From contig CM060986.1 of assembly GCA_030765065.1 (NCBI GenBank), forward strand, positions 73,959,573-74,023,572: a stretch of 64,000 bases of DNA, in the 5' to 3' direction. The notes beneath the pieces were generated by a model. It was not told where the DNA came from. It saw nothing but the letters and a program-made list of their open reading frames with translations, and searched no databases. A program made the translations under genes and the position numbers. The stretch comes from Deroplatys truncata (taxonomy: Eukaryota > Arthropoda > Insecta > Mantodea > Mantidae). Below, in pieces: positions 46,554 through 57,174 of this stretch; the stretch's first letter is position 1; each line of letters starts with the position of its first letter.

Positions 46554-47534
46554 TTACCCTCCTGGATCAAATTGTGTGTGGCTAAACATTACTCGTAGCC
46601 GTAACCTAACCTTCAAATTGTTGTTCATGAATAACCTCTTGTATTCATATGAAATTTCATCACATGATAACATTTTAAAACAATCTAAAGCTTCCTGAAC
46701 AATACATTTTTTACCAACTTTCATTTTCAATTCTTCTGCTATCTCTTTACTCTGAGAATACTCTGACAAATCTGTACTAAATTGTACTGGACTGGAGTTT
46801 TCATTTTGAATATCTTGGCACAATTTATTTCTTTGCATTTCTGACTCTTTCTGTATTTCTGATATTTCCCCAATGAAATTAACTTGCGCCTGATTTACAT
46901 CTACATTCCTAACCTCATTTATCTCTCTTATCTCACTTGCAATATTACCCACTTGATTTCCTAACTCTGTGCATTCTACATTAACCTCACTTTTAGTATT
47001 AACTTCACTTTCTTTGTTATCTCTTTCCCTGCTCATGTCTAGCATTTTCTTTGAAATTTCTCCTATCTCACTTGCTATTACTTCCTCATTTTCATCTCTC
47101 ATTTCTGGCATACTACTATCTAGCTTCGTAACTTTCTTTTCAATTTCTTCACTGCTTTGATCTACTTTTTGCTCTAATACCTCATTACTCCTACCAATAC
47201 TTTCCATTAATTTCCTATGATCCCTGTCCATAGCTTCCCCTAATTTCTCAAAACTCTTTTGCATTTCTTCCCTTTCTTGATCTAATTTCTTACTAAGATC
47301 TTCCCTGTTTTGATCTATTTTCTTACTAATATTTCTTAGCAATTCCATCATTTCCTTCATCATACCAGCATCAATAGTAATATTTCCTGCTATTCTATTC
47401 TTATTTTCTACACTAACATTTCCTCCCTCCAATACTACATTGTTTGAGCTTTTTTTTGTAACCTGTATTGAATTACAGCTAACTGTCACACTATCCCCTT
47501 TCATCATTGTTTCTTCAATATTATTAGTAGCCAT
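46554..47534 (-). CDS. Coiled-coil (Gag-like) protein of the LTR element
   Basis: The 326-codon intact frame opens MATNNIEETMMKGDS after the leader. Residues about 55-190 are rich in Glu, Lys, Leu and Met in a heptad-like pattern (MMKEMMELLRNISKKIDQNR, then KKLDQEREEMQ), predicting a long coiled coil with a second stretch to about residue 260. The C-terminus (DEISYEYKRLFMNNNL) may be a folded domain. No CCHC knuckle, protease or polymerase motif is visible. Position after PBS and leader, intactness, and bipartite coiled-coil form suggest a structural protein. It may instead be a captured or lineage-specific gene. Confidence 0.7.
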   Translation of the reverse strand: MATNNIEETMMKGDSVTVSCNSIQVTKKSSNNVVLEGGNVSVENKNRIAGNITIDAGMMKEMMELLRNISKKIDQNREDLSKKLDQEREEMQKSFEKLGEAMDRDHRKLMESIGRSNEVLEQKVDQSSEEIEKKVTKLDSSMPEMRDENEEVIASEIGEISKKMLDMSRERDNKESEVNTKSEVNVECTELGNQVGNIASEIREINEVRNVDVNQAQVNFIGEISEIQKESEMQRNKLCQDIQNENSSPVQFSTDLSEYSQSKEIAEELKMKVGKKCIVQEALDCFKMLSCDEISYEYKRLFMNNNLKVRLRLRVMFSHTQFDPGG

Positions 47535-47890
47535 TGTTTTTGTTTTCTAAAAAAAAATTACAATCACCTGACCGTTGTGATGCTTTCTGTTGATGTAGCT
47601 TTGATGTCCAGCGTTCTGCCCCATTCTCCTAGATTTGTATGTCGCTTCTGCGTTGTGTTGTGATGAATCTACGTTGTCTCGATGTTTTTGTAGTTGATTT
47701 ACCCTGTTGCATCGTAATCTCGGAATTACGATCGAAGTCAGTCATCCCTGTCGTTTCTTGAATCTGGGTCTTGTAGATGATTTCACCTCTGCATTCCTGG
47801 TTATGTTGATCCTTTCCTAGTTAATTCTGCTACTTCCTGGTTATTCTTGTTCCTTTCCTAGTCATCTAGCTCCACGTTGATGCGCCAATT
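47535..47890 (-). other. Leader copy with variant primer-binding site
   Basis: The 5' leader directly before the ORF. Beside the partial LTR it carries the variant TGGCGCATCAACGTGGAGC (minus strand, 47,870-47,888) where the outer copy has the exact tRNA-Lys site. Confidence 0.85.
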
Positions 47891-48584
47891 TGCGAGATAA
47901 CAAATTGTATATATGTTTTAGAGCACCACGTTGTGGATGTTTCTCACGTAATGTTGTTTACCTCACTAGTGCAGCCATCTCGTGTGACGTCATTCGTTGG
48001 TCTGGCTCGTAGTTCCCTCTGACGTAGCAATCTATATGAATTAGTTTTAAGGTTATGTATATTGTCTTCCGGCCAGCTATTTAGGTAGGCATTTAATTCT
48101 TGCAGGGTGTGAAGCGGAAAAGGAATCTTTTATCAAAAAAATTACTAGTGATGAAATGTGTTTTATAATGTTTTATTGTCGAACACGTGCACTAACACTT
48201 TCACAGATTTATCTAGATGATCGCCATACTGAAACTGTTTATCATAACTTCTCACTTTTAACTCACGTACTTCAATTTTTGTATATAAGTGACTTTGTAA
48301 TATTTTAGATCTTTAATGATTTTCACTGCGTGTAATTTAACGAACTGAAGGACCGATAGGCGACATGTAGTCACGTAGTGTACACGAATCTTTGATGAAC
48401 TGAGCGGGAGACGATGTGTAATGCTTCGTGAATCTTGACGAACTAGGGGACGCTCTCCTTGAATCAACACTATTTATAGGCTTACCTCAAGATACACCTA
48501 AAGATTATAAATGAATTACCATTGGCCAACAAAACGCGCCAACATTAGCGTCTATTTTACTATCCAATGAAAACCACTAATACA
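47891..48584 (-). repeat. Extra partial LTR (694 bp, U5 side)
   Basis: Identical by eye to the first 694 bases (plus-strand order) of the outer LTRs, ending at 'ccactaataca'. It then switches, with a short overlap of about 3 bases, into inverted LTR sequence. Confidence 0.92.
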
Positions 48585-48587
48585 CAT

Positions 48588-49332
48588 ACAAAGTCACTTA
48601 TATACAAAAATTGAAGTACGTGAGTTAAAAGTGAGAAGTTATGATAAACAGTTTCAGTATGGCGATCATCTAGATAAATCTGTGAAAGTGTTAGTGCACG
48701 TGTTCGACAATAAAACATTATAAAACACATTTCATCACTAGTAATTTTTTTGATAAAAGATTCCTTTTCCGCTTCACACCCTGCAAGAATTAAATGCCTA
48801 CCTAAATAGCTGGCCGGAAGACAATATACATAACCTTAAAACTAATTCATATAGATTGCTACGTCAGAGGGAACTACGAGCCAGACCAACGAATGACGTC
48901 ACACGAGATGGCTGCACTAGTGAGGTAAACAACATTACGTGAGAAACATCCACAACGTGGTGCTCTAAAACATATATACAATTTGTTATCTCGCAAATTG
49001 GCGCATCAACGTGGAGCTAGATGACTAGGAAAGGAACAAGAATAACCAGGAAGTAGCAGAATTAACTAGGAAAGGATCAACATAACCAGGAATGCAGAGG
49101 TGAAATCATCTACAAGACCCAGATTCAAGAAACGACAGGGATGACTGACTTCGATCGTAATTCCGAGATTACGATGCAACAGGGTAAATCAACTACAAAA
49201 ACATCGAGACAACGTAGATTCATCACAACACAACGCAGAAGCGACATACAAATCTAGGAGAATGGGGCAGAACGCTGGACATCAAAGCTACATCAACAGA
49301 AAGCATCACAACGGTCAGGTGATTGTAATTTT
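48588..49332 (+). repeat. Inverted LTR/leader segment (arm of 745-bp palindrome)
   Basis: An inverted copy of 47,555-48,299 (it has the same variant primer site), and so nearly an inverted copy of 49,335-50,079, from which it is separated by 2 bases ('ct' at 49,333-49,334). The palindrome centre is gattgtaatttt-ct-aaaattacaatc. Confidence 0.93.
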
Positions 49333-49649
49333 CTAAAATTACAATCACCTGACCGTTGTGATGCTTTCTGTTGATGTAGCTTTGATGTCCAGCGTTCTGC
49401 CCCATTCTCCTAGATTTGTATGTCGCTTCTGCGTTGTGTTGTGATGAATCTACGTTGTCTCGATGTTTTTGTAGTTGATTTACCCTGTTGCATCGTAATC
49501 TCGGAATTACGATCGAAGTCAGTCATCCCTGTCGTTTCTTGAATCTGGGTCTTGTAGATGATTTCACCTCTGCATTCCTGGTTATGTTGATCCTTTCCTA
49601 GTTAATTCTGCTACTTCCTGGTTATTCTTGTTCCTTTCCTAGTCATCTA

Positions 49650-49667
49650 GCCCCACGTTGGGCGCCA
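49650..49667 (-). promoter_or_regulatory. Primer-binding site, tRNA-Lys
   Basis: The minus strand reads TGGCGCCCAACGTGGGGC, three bases after the 5' LTR. It is complementary to the 3' end of insect tRNA-Lys(CUU), including CCA, as I remember that tRNA. Confidence 0.85.
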
Positions 49668-49670
49668 ATT

Positions 49671-50632
49671 TGCGAGATAACAAATTGTATATATGTTTTA
49701 GAGCACCACGTTGTGGATGTTTCTCACGTAATGTTGTTTACCTCACTAGTGCAGCCATCTCGTGTGACGTCATTCGTTGGTCTGGCTCGTAGTTCCCTCT
49801 GACGTAGCAATCTATATGAATTAGTTTTAAGGTTATGTATATTGTCTTCCGGCCAGCTATTTAGGTAGGCATTTAATTCTTGCAGGGTGTGAAGCGGAAA
49901 AGGAATCTTTTATCAAAAAAATTACTAGTGATGAAATGTGTTTTATAATGTTTTATTGTCGAACACGTGCACTAACACTTTCACAGATTTATCTAGATGA
50001 TCGCCATACTGAAACTGTTTATCATAACTTCTCACTTTTAACTCACGTACTTCAATTTTTGTATATAAGTGACTTTGTAATATTTTAGATCTTTAATGAT
50101 TTTCACTGCGTGTAATTTAACGAACTGAAGGACCGATAGGCGACATGTAGTCACGTAGTGTACACGAATCTTTGATGAACTGAGCGGGAGACGATGTGTA
50201 ATGCTTCGTGAATCTTGACGAACTAGGGGACGCTCTCCTTGAATCAACACTATTTATAGGCTTACCTCAAGATACACCTAAAGATTATAAATGAATTACC
50301 ATTGGCCAACAAAACGCGCCAACATTAGCGTCTATTTTACTATCCAATGAAAACCACTAATACATATTACTTTTATAGAACATTCTGGAAGCTTTTTTTA
50401 CTGAAAAGGCGCGAAACATTACGTAACTTCCTGGTTCCCGGTAACGATAAACAACTCAATCCCTTCATTGCAGTATTGTTATTGTTAACAGTTTCAGTAG
50501 AGCCGAAAATTATTATTTACCATTAATAATTACAATTATTAAACCTCTGAAATCAATGTTACATAAAAATACATATTCATATGTAAATAATTATTTACAT
50601 TAAAGTAATTTGTGATACAAATTACCGTCTCA
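49671..50632 (-). repeat. 5' LTR (962 bp)
   Basis: Partner of 44,788-45,749. The promoter-bearing copy has TATAAATA at 50,251-50,258 and the CRE palindrome at 49,765-49,772. The absence of visible differences between the LTRs implies a recent insertion. Confidence 0.95.
50251..50258 (-). promoter_or_regulatory. TATA box of the 5' LTR
   Basis: TATAAATA on the minus strand. The equivalent place in the old right-edge LTR also holds TATAAAAA (63,852-63,859), so the motif is kept in the family. Confidence 0.65.
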
Positions 50633-50762
50633 AGGATTTGGTATAATGTGTGAAGAATTAATAAAGACTAAAGTTTTATGGTTGTAAAATCATGAGTATT
50701 TTTATTTTAAAAAATCATTCATATTTTTTTCTTTCTTTTTTGAGGGAAAAACGTAGGCACTT

Positions 50763-50940
50763 AAAAACCCTCACATACTATAAATGAATATATACAATAA
50801 CATCATTAGAGGGAAAATTAATATATAAAAACCCTCACATACTTTAAATAGATATATACAATAACATTATCAGAGGGAAAATTAATATATAAAAACCCTC
50901 ACATACTTTAAATGGATATATACAATAACTTTATCAGATT
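50763..50940. repeat. 64-bp tandem repeat, about 2.8 units
   Basis: Units begin 'aaaaaccctcacatac' with cytosine triplets at 50,768, 50,832 and 50,896. It lies just inside the right inverted repeat of the Polinton. Confidence 0.9.
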
Positions 50941-50990
50941 GAAAAAGTAAAAACAAGATAACTTCAAATATTTGAATTGTGTATTGTGTA

Positions 50991-51580
50991 TATCACCAGA
51001 CAGAAGTAGGCTGCCGGGTTTTTCATTACATGACGGACTGTTGCCGTGAGCGTGCTAGTTATACATACGCTACCACACATATACGATGACGACCAGTTGC
51101 GCGCGAGTTAATTCATATACAATTAATTAATCAAAAACCTAATTGCTCGAGGAGCATCGTTTCATTAGATATGCAATGTGCGGGCATTAGTAGTAATAAA
51201 ATGCCAATTCTTTTTTCAATAACGTTTTATGCATGGACGAACATTACCTAATTGATTGACACAATTATGTACTCAAACGATTTGCCGAGGGGCGGCAGGC
51301 ATCGAGAAAACCATTCCCTACCGCACACCTCAAGACAGGACGCTACGGCACGCGACCAGACCGCATGGGGGAGGGGGTGGGACCTGTCGGCACAGACACG
51401 GTCGGCATTAGGTAAGAACACAAAGAGAGAGGGGGCGGGGCCTAGCGACACGAGACCAGGCGGTATCTAAGACCTCAAAGGGAGGCGGCGGGAGGCGGCA
51501 ACACAGAACAAAGGATATCGATTACATCTTATCAGTTGTCGGCATCTCCTTTGGTTCTGAACTCTCATAATAAGGCTACT
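50991..51580 (-). repeat. Polinton right terminal inverted repeat
   Basis: The reverse complement of 37,834-38,425 with about 98% identity. It ends GGCTACT before the target duplication. Confidence 0.93.
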
Positions 51581-52135
51581 AACATTTTTCGAAAATTTTA
51601 ATTTTCTGAAAAACGGTTCTAACGATTTTGATTTAAATATCATATTTTAAGATATTTGCATGACAAATGAAATGTATATCTCGAATTTTCTGGGAATGTC
51701 TCCAAAAGTATTCTTCATTGTGAACGACTTTTGCATAACTGCTAAACCATAAGAGATAAGACAAAATTTTACTACACAAAAAATGTAGATCGCGTTAAAA
51801 TACACAATTTATGTCATATACATTTTTTTTTGAGTGAACCATTTTCGAGATATTGCTTGTTATTCCCTTAAAGGTTCCAATACTTTTTCTCAAATGGGAA
51901 TTCGTTATTCATTTTTTTTATGTCCTGTACATACAAAGAGAATGCAATGCTCCACATAGCAACCAGCGTTAAAATATTTGACTATCGCTTAAAACCTACC
52001 ATATTCCCCTTGCACCTACAAGAAAATTAGCTATAAGAGTAACATCTCGATTAACATGAAGCATATGGAGAATAAACGTGTGTAAAAATAGTTTGTACAC
52101 CAGTAGAGAAAGTCATGTGAGTGTAACACATCAGA
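51581..52135 (+). mobile_element. Rep-A, right part
   Basis: It resumes exactly where 37,833 stops: AACATT, then 'tttcgaaaatt', 'cataactgctaaacc', 'aaatgtagatcgcg', 'cgagatattgctt', and ends 'agtagagaaagtcatgtgag'. Confidence 0.92.
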
Positions 52136-52189
52136 TTTTTCAAAAAGGCTACATGCAGAATGTCTGTAAATATAACTATAGGATGTTAG

Positions 52190-52275
52190 AGGATAAATCT
52201 ATTGTATTCTATATCGATATTTCATCGGGAATACACGTTTTAAGAACCTCTAACTCCTAAAAAAGCATCTAAGTT
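52190..52275 (+). mobile_element. Rep-A short fragment
   Basis: 'ttctatatcgatatttcatc' then 'gggaatacacgttttaag' and 'aaaaaagcat' match the 5' blocks of Rep-A. Confidence 0.55.
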
Positions 52276-52800
52276 GTGTATTATCTTGTATATTGAATGA
52301 GGCCTATAATTTTTCTATACAGAATTTCAGCTCGGTATTATGTTCTCTTGCATGTTGTGCGTTTTTCTACAAACGTTATCTTTTCGAGTTTTCTGTTCTG
52401 TCGCATAATTTAACTCTTGTTGTAGCTTTATCATTCGCTTTTAGTATATGACGCAAAGCAGAATGACGCAGTGTTGTATTTGTTTTTCTTAAAGTAATAG
52501 CACAGCATTGTTGTCATTTCACAAATTATTTCAGATAGCTATGTAAATCTGATTGCGCATTTACAAAGTTGTGCCAGTTTACGTGTTTCATAAAAGTCCA
52601 CTTTTTTACGCGTTCGAGAACTGCGGCTTCTTAATGTAAATCCGAAGTAGATAGTTATTATCTCCTGCCTGTTGGGGCCCAAACAATTAGCGTAAAAACA
52701 AATCGTTTTTGAAAGAGATAGGACAAGTGGAACCTTCGCAAGACAGTGTTCTCTCTTAACCGCTTTAGCTAAAACTTTGTTTAAAATATCTATGTGTTGC
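52276..52800. other. Unassigned stretch
   Basis: I see no feature here. Confidence 0.4.
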
Positions 52801-52804
52801 ATTC

Positions 52805-53615
52805 ACATTACTTACTCTACTACTCTTCTACAAACTATTCTTACAGAAGCTTATTCCTCTGTGCATTTCTTGATAATCTAGATAAAACTTCATACACATT
52901 TACACATATTTCCCTTTTAGGTATAACAAGGATACAATAAGCTAAAGCGATAAGCATATTTTTAAAAAGTGGATCGCTGTGATGGCTTTGAAATTGCATG
53001 TTCTTTGTATGACCAGAGAAAAAATTGAAAAACGACTTACTACTTCAAGAAAGTACCTATAAGTATTTGGAAATTAAAATCAATAACAAAGAATATCCTC
53101 GAAATGGATAACGCAACATAAACTGTGTGCTTTAACGAGATCTACGTTTTGTAGTGAGATTTTGTCTATCTCTTACGGTTTATCACAATAAAAATGCATT
53201 TAAGAATGAAGTGAATTTTGTAGGCTATTCCTAGAAAATTCATGATATACATTTTACGTGAATGCAAATATTTTAAACATATGGCATTTTAATAAAACAT
53301 CGTTAGAGCCATTTTTGAGAAAATCAAAAGTAACGAAAAATCTTCCAAGTAAAGCGTACATAGTTTGGGGTTGGGGATTTTCCTGAAAATCTTCGTGTCA
53401 CATTGTTGGAAGATGTTTAGCTTAAATGCTGTTGGTTATTTATCTGAGATTTCGTTTTTTAATTTGGTTGTTCTTAAAGATGTCCACACAGACACATACA
53501 CTGATCTTTTTTTTTAAAAAAAAATGTTTTTGGGAGGGTCTGGGGAGCCGCAAAAGATGTATTTCCGTGAAATATCGATAATGAATTTTTCCTTCTCTAA
53601 TGAATACTTCCTAAA
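52805..53615 (-). mobile_element. Rep-A copy
   Basis: On the minus strand it starts near 'ggaagtattcattagagaag' (53,610) and passes through 'aacatttttttt', 'gacacgaagattttcagg', 'ccccaaccccaaact', 'tctacatttt'-type sequence and 'tcgagg', ending at 'agagtagtagagtaagtaat' (52,810). Confidence 0.75.
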
Positions 53616-53629
53616 TAGGTAAATAGTAG

Positions 53630-54480
53630 ATAAAGTAAACATACGTGAGTTACAGTAACACGACTTTCTTTATCCATTGTCATTTACTTTCACAGTTATT
53701 CTACAAATTATTCCAAAAAGGTTATTTCGCTGTCCACTCCTTGTTAATAACAACAAACGTCGCAGAGGTCTCTTCAGAATGCATTCTGTGGTGGGTACAC
53801 AGGAGTATACATTGGGGCTAGATCGACCGGTCACTCAATACTAGTCGTTATATTGCATATCCTTTGCACGACCTCACGAGCAACAAAAAATTAACACTTT
53901 TAAGTGTATTGCAAGGGAATAACTGCGAATATTTTGGAAACTGCTAATGATGCAGTTGAAAAGTTGCTGGCTGCTCCGCATTTTTCTGTAGTAACTTGTC
54001 TACATTTTAGCATATGTAAGATTTATAAAATTCAGTATAATGAAAAGGACTTCACAAGTCATTCACAAAAAGAAAACAAAGTCAAGATATATTTTATTTG
54101 CCATAGCAAGATTTTAAACATGTGATACATTATTCAAATTTGTTAGCGGCATCTTTGAGAAAATAAAGGATAAAGAAAAATAATCCATGTAAAGAAAGAG
54201 TAGTTTGTTGTGGAGAAATTCCATGAACATACTCACTTTGCATCCTAAATGTTGTCTGACTATGAAATTAGATGCTTGGTACTTTTTGTGTTTGATTTAT
54301 GGCATTCTCTCTCTCTCTCTCTCTCTGACACCTACATACACAAATACTATTGTTTTTAGTTTTTATTCAAAGGACGCCAAAACGCTTATTTCCGATGACA
54401 TTTCTGTGAGATATAGGATTTTGGGATGGGATATACTATTTTCTATTCCTTCCATAGATGTCTAAATAGCAGAGAAAGTG
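53630..54480 (-). mobile_element. Rep-A copy, old, internally disturbed
   Basis: The blocks at 54,000-54,480 (inverse of 'tttcac', 'cggaaataagcg', 'ccatggaat', 'catgtttaaaat') and 53,630-53,760 ('gacttt', 'ttctacaaattattcc') fit Rep-A. Unrelated sequence lies between at about 53,765-53,990. A (CT)n run sits at 54,307-54,327. Confidence 0.55.
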
Positions 54481-54539
54481 AAAATTGATATAGCCAAGAA
54501 TAATATTCCAGTTAATAGCAAAGCCGCAGCTGTGTTCTC

Positions 54540-54662
54540 ACTTTTTATTTTCTGTAGTACATATAGTAAACAAAGGAAGTATTATATTGTAAACCATGAG
54601 AGAGAGAGAGAGAGAGAGAGAGAGACGAATTTACTACACAAAAATGCAGATTTCGTAAAAAC

Positions 54663-54712
<50 letters not shown>

Positions 54713-55035
54713 GACTATCCATTTCCGAGATACGTTATCCGTTTTTCGACTGCTAAGCGATTATTCCTTTTTTTTCTTTCTTTTGTTTTCTTCTTGTTTC
54801 TTTCTTCTCGTGGTCATGCAAAGAAAATAGAATTTCAAGTACATCACATAGTGACCTGCTTAAAAGAAAAGAAAAAATCTATGGTTTTCGCCTAATGTAT
54901 TTTCCTATGCCTACAGCAAGCTAAATGTATAATGAACGTTTATCTCGATTAACAAGAAGTAGGTAGAAAATGAGCGTCTAAGAATGGTTTGTAGAAGAGT
55001 GATTAGAGATAGCCACGTGACTGCAACACACAAGG
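54540..55035 (+). mobile_element. Rep-A copy, with (GA)n and (TA)n expansions
   Basis: The start 'tagtacatatagtaaacaa' and 'gaagtattatattg' pass into a GA run (54,597-54,625) that replaces the middle. It then continues 'aatttactacacaaaaatgc', a TA run (54,667-54,710), 'catttccgagatacgtta', 'cgtggtcatgcaaag' and 'tatctcgattaacaagaagt'. Confidence 0.65.
54597..54710. repeat. (GA)n and (TA)n microsatellites
   Basis: Pure GA at 54,597-54,625 and pure TA at 54,667-54,710, both inside a Rep-A copy. Confidence 0.9.
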
Positions 55036-55394
55036 TGCTTTAGCTTAATTGATGAGGTTGCCTCCCCTCTCTATCTGGGCAACGTATATGTCTGTATGAC
55101 GTTCCCAAGTCAAAAATAAATCTGCATTTTCTTATCTGTAAAACAACACGTGTGACCGGTTATAAACTCTACACATAGCTTATCAGTAAACGTGCAAAAC
55201 AAACCAGGAAAGAATGAATATAAATGGTGTGAAGCACGGAGACTATTTTGACGTTTACTGTGTTAAACATTTATGAACTTTTTATCTAAGCTCTGCAAAT
55301 ACAATTGGTAAGACCATTTATCTTTAAGAAATTAAACTTTTGCTGTGGCGATCAGAAATGTCAATAGTAATCTGCGATATAACATAAATTTAAT
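55036..55394. other. Unassigned stretch
   Basis: I see no feature here. Confidence 0.4.
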
Positions 55395-55395
55395 G

Positions 55396-55690
55396 GATGC
55401 CGGGGCAGCGCAGTGGTTTCGTTTTCCGCCCTCGTACTGAGGGTGGGGTTCGATTCCCGGCTCGAGGGTGTTGACCCTATTCACGCCTTCACCTCTGACT
55501 CCCTCATGTGAAGTATCTCCAAGGCCCAACGTGGTTTGGAGTCCACGGTAAAAGCTATAAGTCCTCTCATCCCACCGCCATCCTCATTGCCTCCACCTCA
55601 GAAATGGGTCCAGTCATCGCTTGGTGGAATGAGGTATCTCCCGAAGGTCATAGGCCATATAGGGAGTGTTAGAAACGATGACATCTTAAG
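55396..55690 (+). mobile_element. tRNA-derived SINE
   Basis: The head 'gccggggcagcgcagtgg' has B box 'ggttcgattcccgg' (55,448). The body reads 'cacgccttcacctctgac', 'gtttggagtccacgg', 'aagtcctctcatcccacc' and ends 'ccatatagggagtg'. Confidence 0.7.
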
Positions 55691-56224
55691 TTAAATAATG
55701 AAAAATAAGTGTGAGCCCTCGGAATTTGGAAGATAACATTTATGAGAAAAAAAAATTGCTGATGAACATCAGTCAGCTAGTATTTTCTGGAAAACTTGGT
55801 AATAAGTTAGATATTTCGAAGTGTCCCATTAGACTGCTTACTGGCGGAAATATTGCTGTGTGCTGTAGCCTACAACCTGATTGAGACTTAGAATTCCGAG
55901 CTTTTAACAATTTGTTCAATCACTTTTGAGTTACAAGAGTTACCCATACACACACAAATAAAAAAAACTGTGTTTTGTTTTATGATAGTTTAAAGAGCAG
56001 TTGTTGGTCCACTGCTTACGTGAAATTTTAGAACTCTTACATGAATTGTGTTCTGGTTTGAGATAATAGATGTAAAATATTTGTACTCTTCTGCTTTAAT
56101 AGCAAAATATACCAAACTTTTGTAGCGGATAATTAAAAAGAAAGTATTGCAAAAATCAGTGTTACTACATGCGAATACATAATGAAGTTGATTTCATCAT
56201 TTAACAGCAAGAGGGAACAAAAGC
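55691..56224. other. Unassigned AT-rich stretch
   Basis: I see no feature here. Confidence 0.4.
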
Positions 56225-56505
56225 GTATCTTCTTCATCCTCTACGGTCATATCGAGGGCTTTGACTTGAGAACCCAGTAACTGATGGGGTTATTACTCGC
56301 TGAATGTAGGTTATATATATATATATATATATATATCGATGTTATTAACTTTTGTCGTAAAAGACAATCACATTCACATTTCTGTCTCTGCGGAGGGTAG
56401 AAAACGATACTAGTTAAGAAAATGTTTCTCGACCAGCCGGGAATCGAACCCGGAACCTCTGAAAACGGATACTTGTGTATGTTGTACATCATGAGTGGGA
56501 TATTG
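56225..56505 (-). mobile_element. SINE-C copy
   Basis: The minus-strand tRNA-like head near 56,500-56,430 has B box 'ggttcgattcccgg'. The body holds 'cattctctgc'-type sequence, a (TA)n run (56,311-56,336) and the end block 'ggtcatatcgagggctttga'. It is the best SINE-C copy here. Confidence 0.75.
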
Positions 56506-56860
56506 AGAGGAAGAACTACTAAACGATCAAATTTCTTCTAAGATATTAGAGAAAGCATTTTGAAGATGGCCGAAGTTTAGATTACTGATGTAAGGAGATA
56601 CAAAACTCAATGGAGTTTTAGAAACAGTTTTGAAACTGTCCTATACAGCCTAGGAGCAAATAAACATTGTTCATGAATTGGCATGCTTTACATCTGGCTA
56701 TTTGACTTTTGTTATTTTGCACTTTTCCAAGCATAACTGGGATATTAGGTAGGTATAGTTGTTTCCCGAAGCCGCTAGGTAAACAGTAGATTGACTATTT
56801 CAATACCGCACCAAACATTTCACCCTTAAATAATAATAAAAAAAGACAAAATGAGTGATT
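56506..56860. other. Unassigned stretch
   Basis: I see no feature here. Confidence 0.4.
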
Positions 56861-57174
56861 CAGGAAGGCGACTACGCAGCTAAGGCCGTCTATGAACAAA
56901 CGATTCTAGCAGTTGGTACAGGAAGACGACTACACAACTAAGCGCATCTGCCCAACATCGTAGTGACTACGTATACAACCAAACGCCAGCTAGTTTTTCT
57001 ACGATCCCAAAGTGGGCGATTAAATGAACTGGCAACAAATAGAGGGCACAGGACGGGGATTACTCAACTAAGGTCATTTGTCAGCAAGTTCCTCAAGCGA
57101 ATAATACGGGACTAGATAACTAAGGCGCTGACACTCATTGAATCAACGAATCACATAAACCTTCGCGATATGAC
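56861..57174 (+). repeat. 314-bp direct repeat, left copy
   Basis: It starts 'caggaaggcgactacgcagc' and ends 'cgcgatatgac'. It aligns end to end with 58,887-59,200. It contains internal repeats of 'caggaagRcgactac-n-caactaag'. Confidence 0.7.

Larger units (their letters stand above)
44788..50632 (-). mobile_element. LTR retrotransposon, gag-only, internally rearranged
   Basis: Flanked by AGGA (44,784-44,787 and 50,633-50,636), starting TG and ending CA, with 962-bp LTRs that look identical. It is transcribed on the minus strand: 5' LTR 49,671-50,632, primer site 49,650-49,667, leader, coiled-coil ORF 47,534-46,554, AT-rich 3' part, 3' LTR 44,788-45,749. Between 5' leader and ORF lies an extra segment: an inverted leader/LTR piece (48,588-49,332) and a partial direct LTR plus leader (47,535-48,584). 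No protease, reverse transcriptase or integrase is present, so it needs enzymes in trans. The 4-bp duplication fits a Ty3/gypsy-type integrase. Confidence 0.93.
37834..51580 (+). mobile_element. Polinton/Maverick element, degraded, with nested LTR element
   Basis: Polintons are large self-synthesising DNA transposons with long inverted repeats, 6-bp target duplications and a retrovirus-like integrase. Here 590-bp inverted repeats begin AGTAGTCTTATT on the left and, inverted, AGTAGCCTTATT on the right. They are flanked by AACATT at 37,828-37,833 and 51,581-51,586. The span is 13.75 kb; minus the 5.85 kb LTR element it is 7.9 kb, well below the usual 15-20 kb. DNA polymerase B, packaging ATPase and protease were not found. 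What remains is the inverted repeats, a 3.4 kb satellite, a fragment on the minus strand, one conserved Polinton-type gene and the integrase. Confidence 0.93.

Noticed and set aside
47535..50632. Two separate LTR elements in inverted orientation
   Set aside because: There is only one pair of complete LTRs, one 4-bp duplication and one ORF. The extra pieces lack their own ends, so a single rearranged element explains them better.
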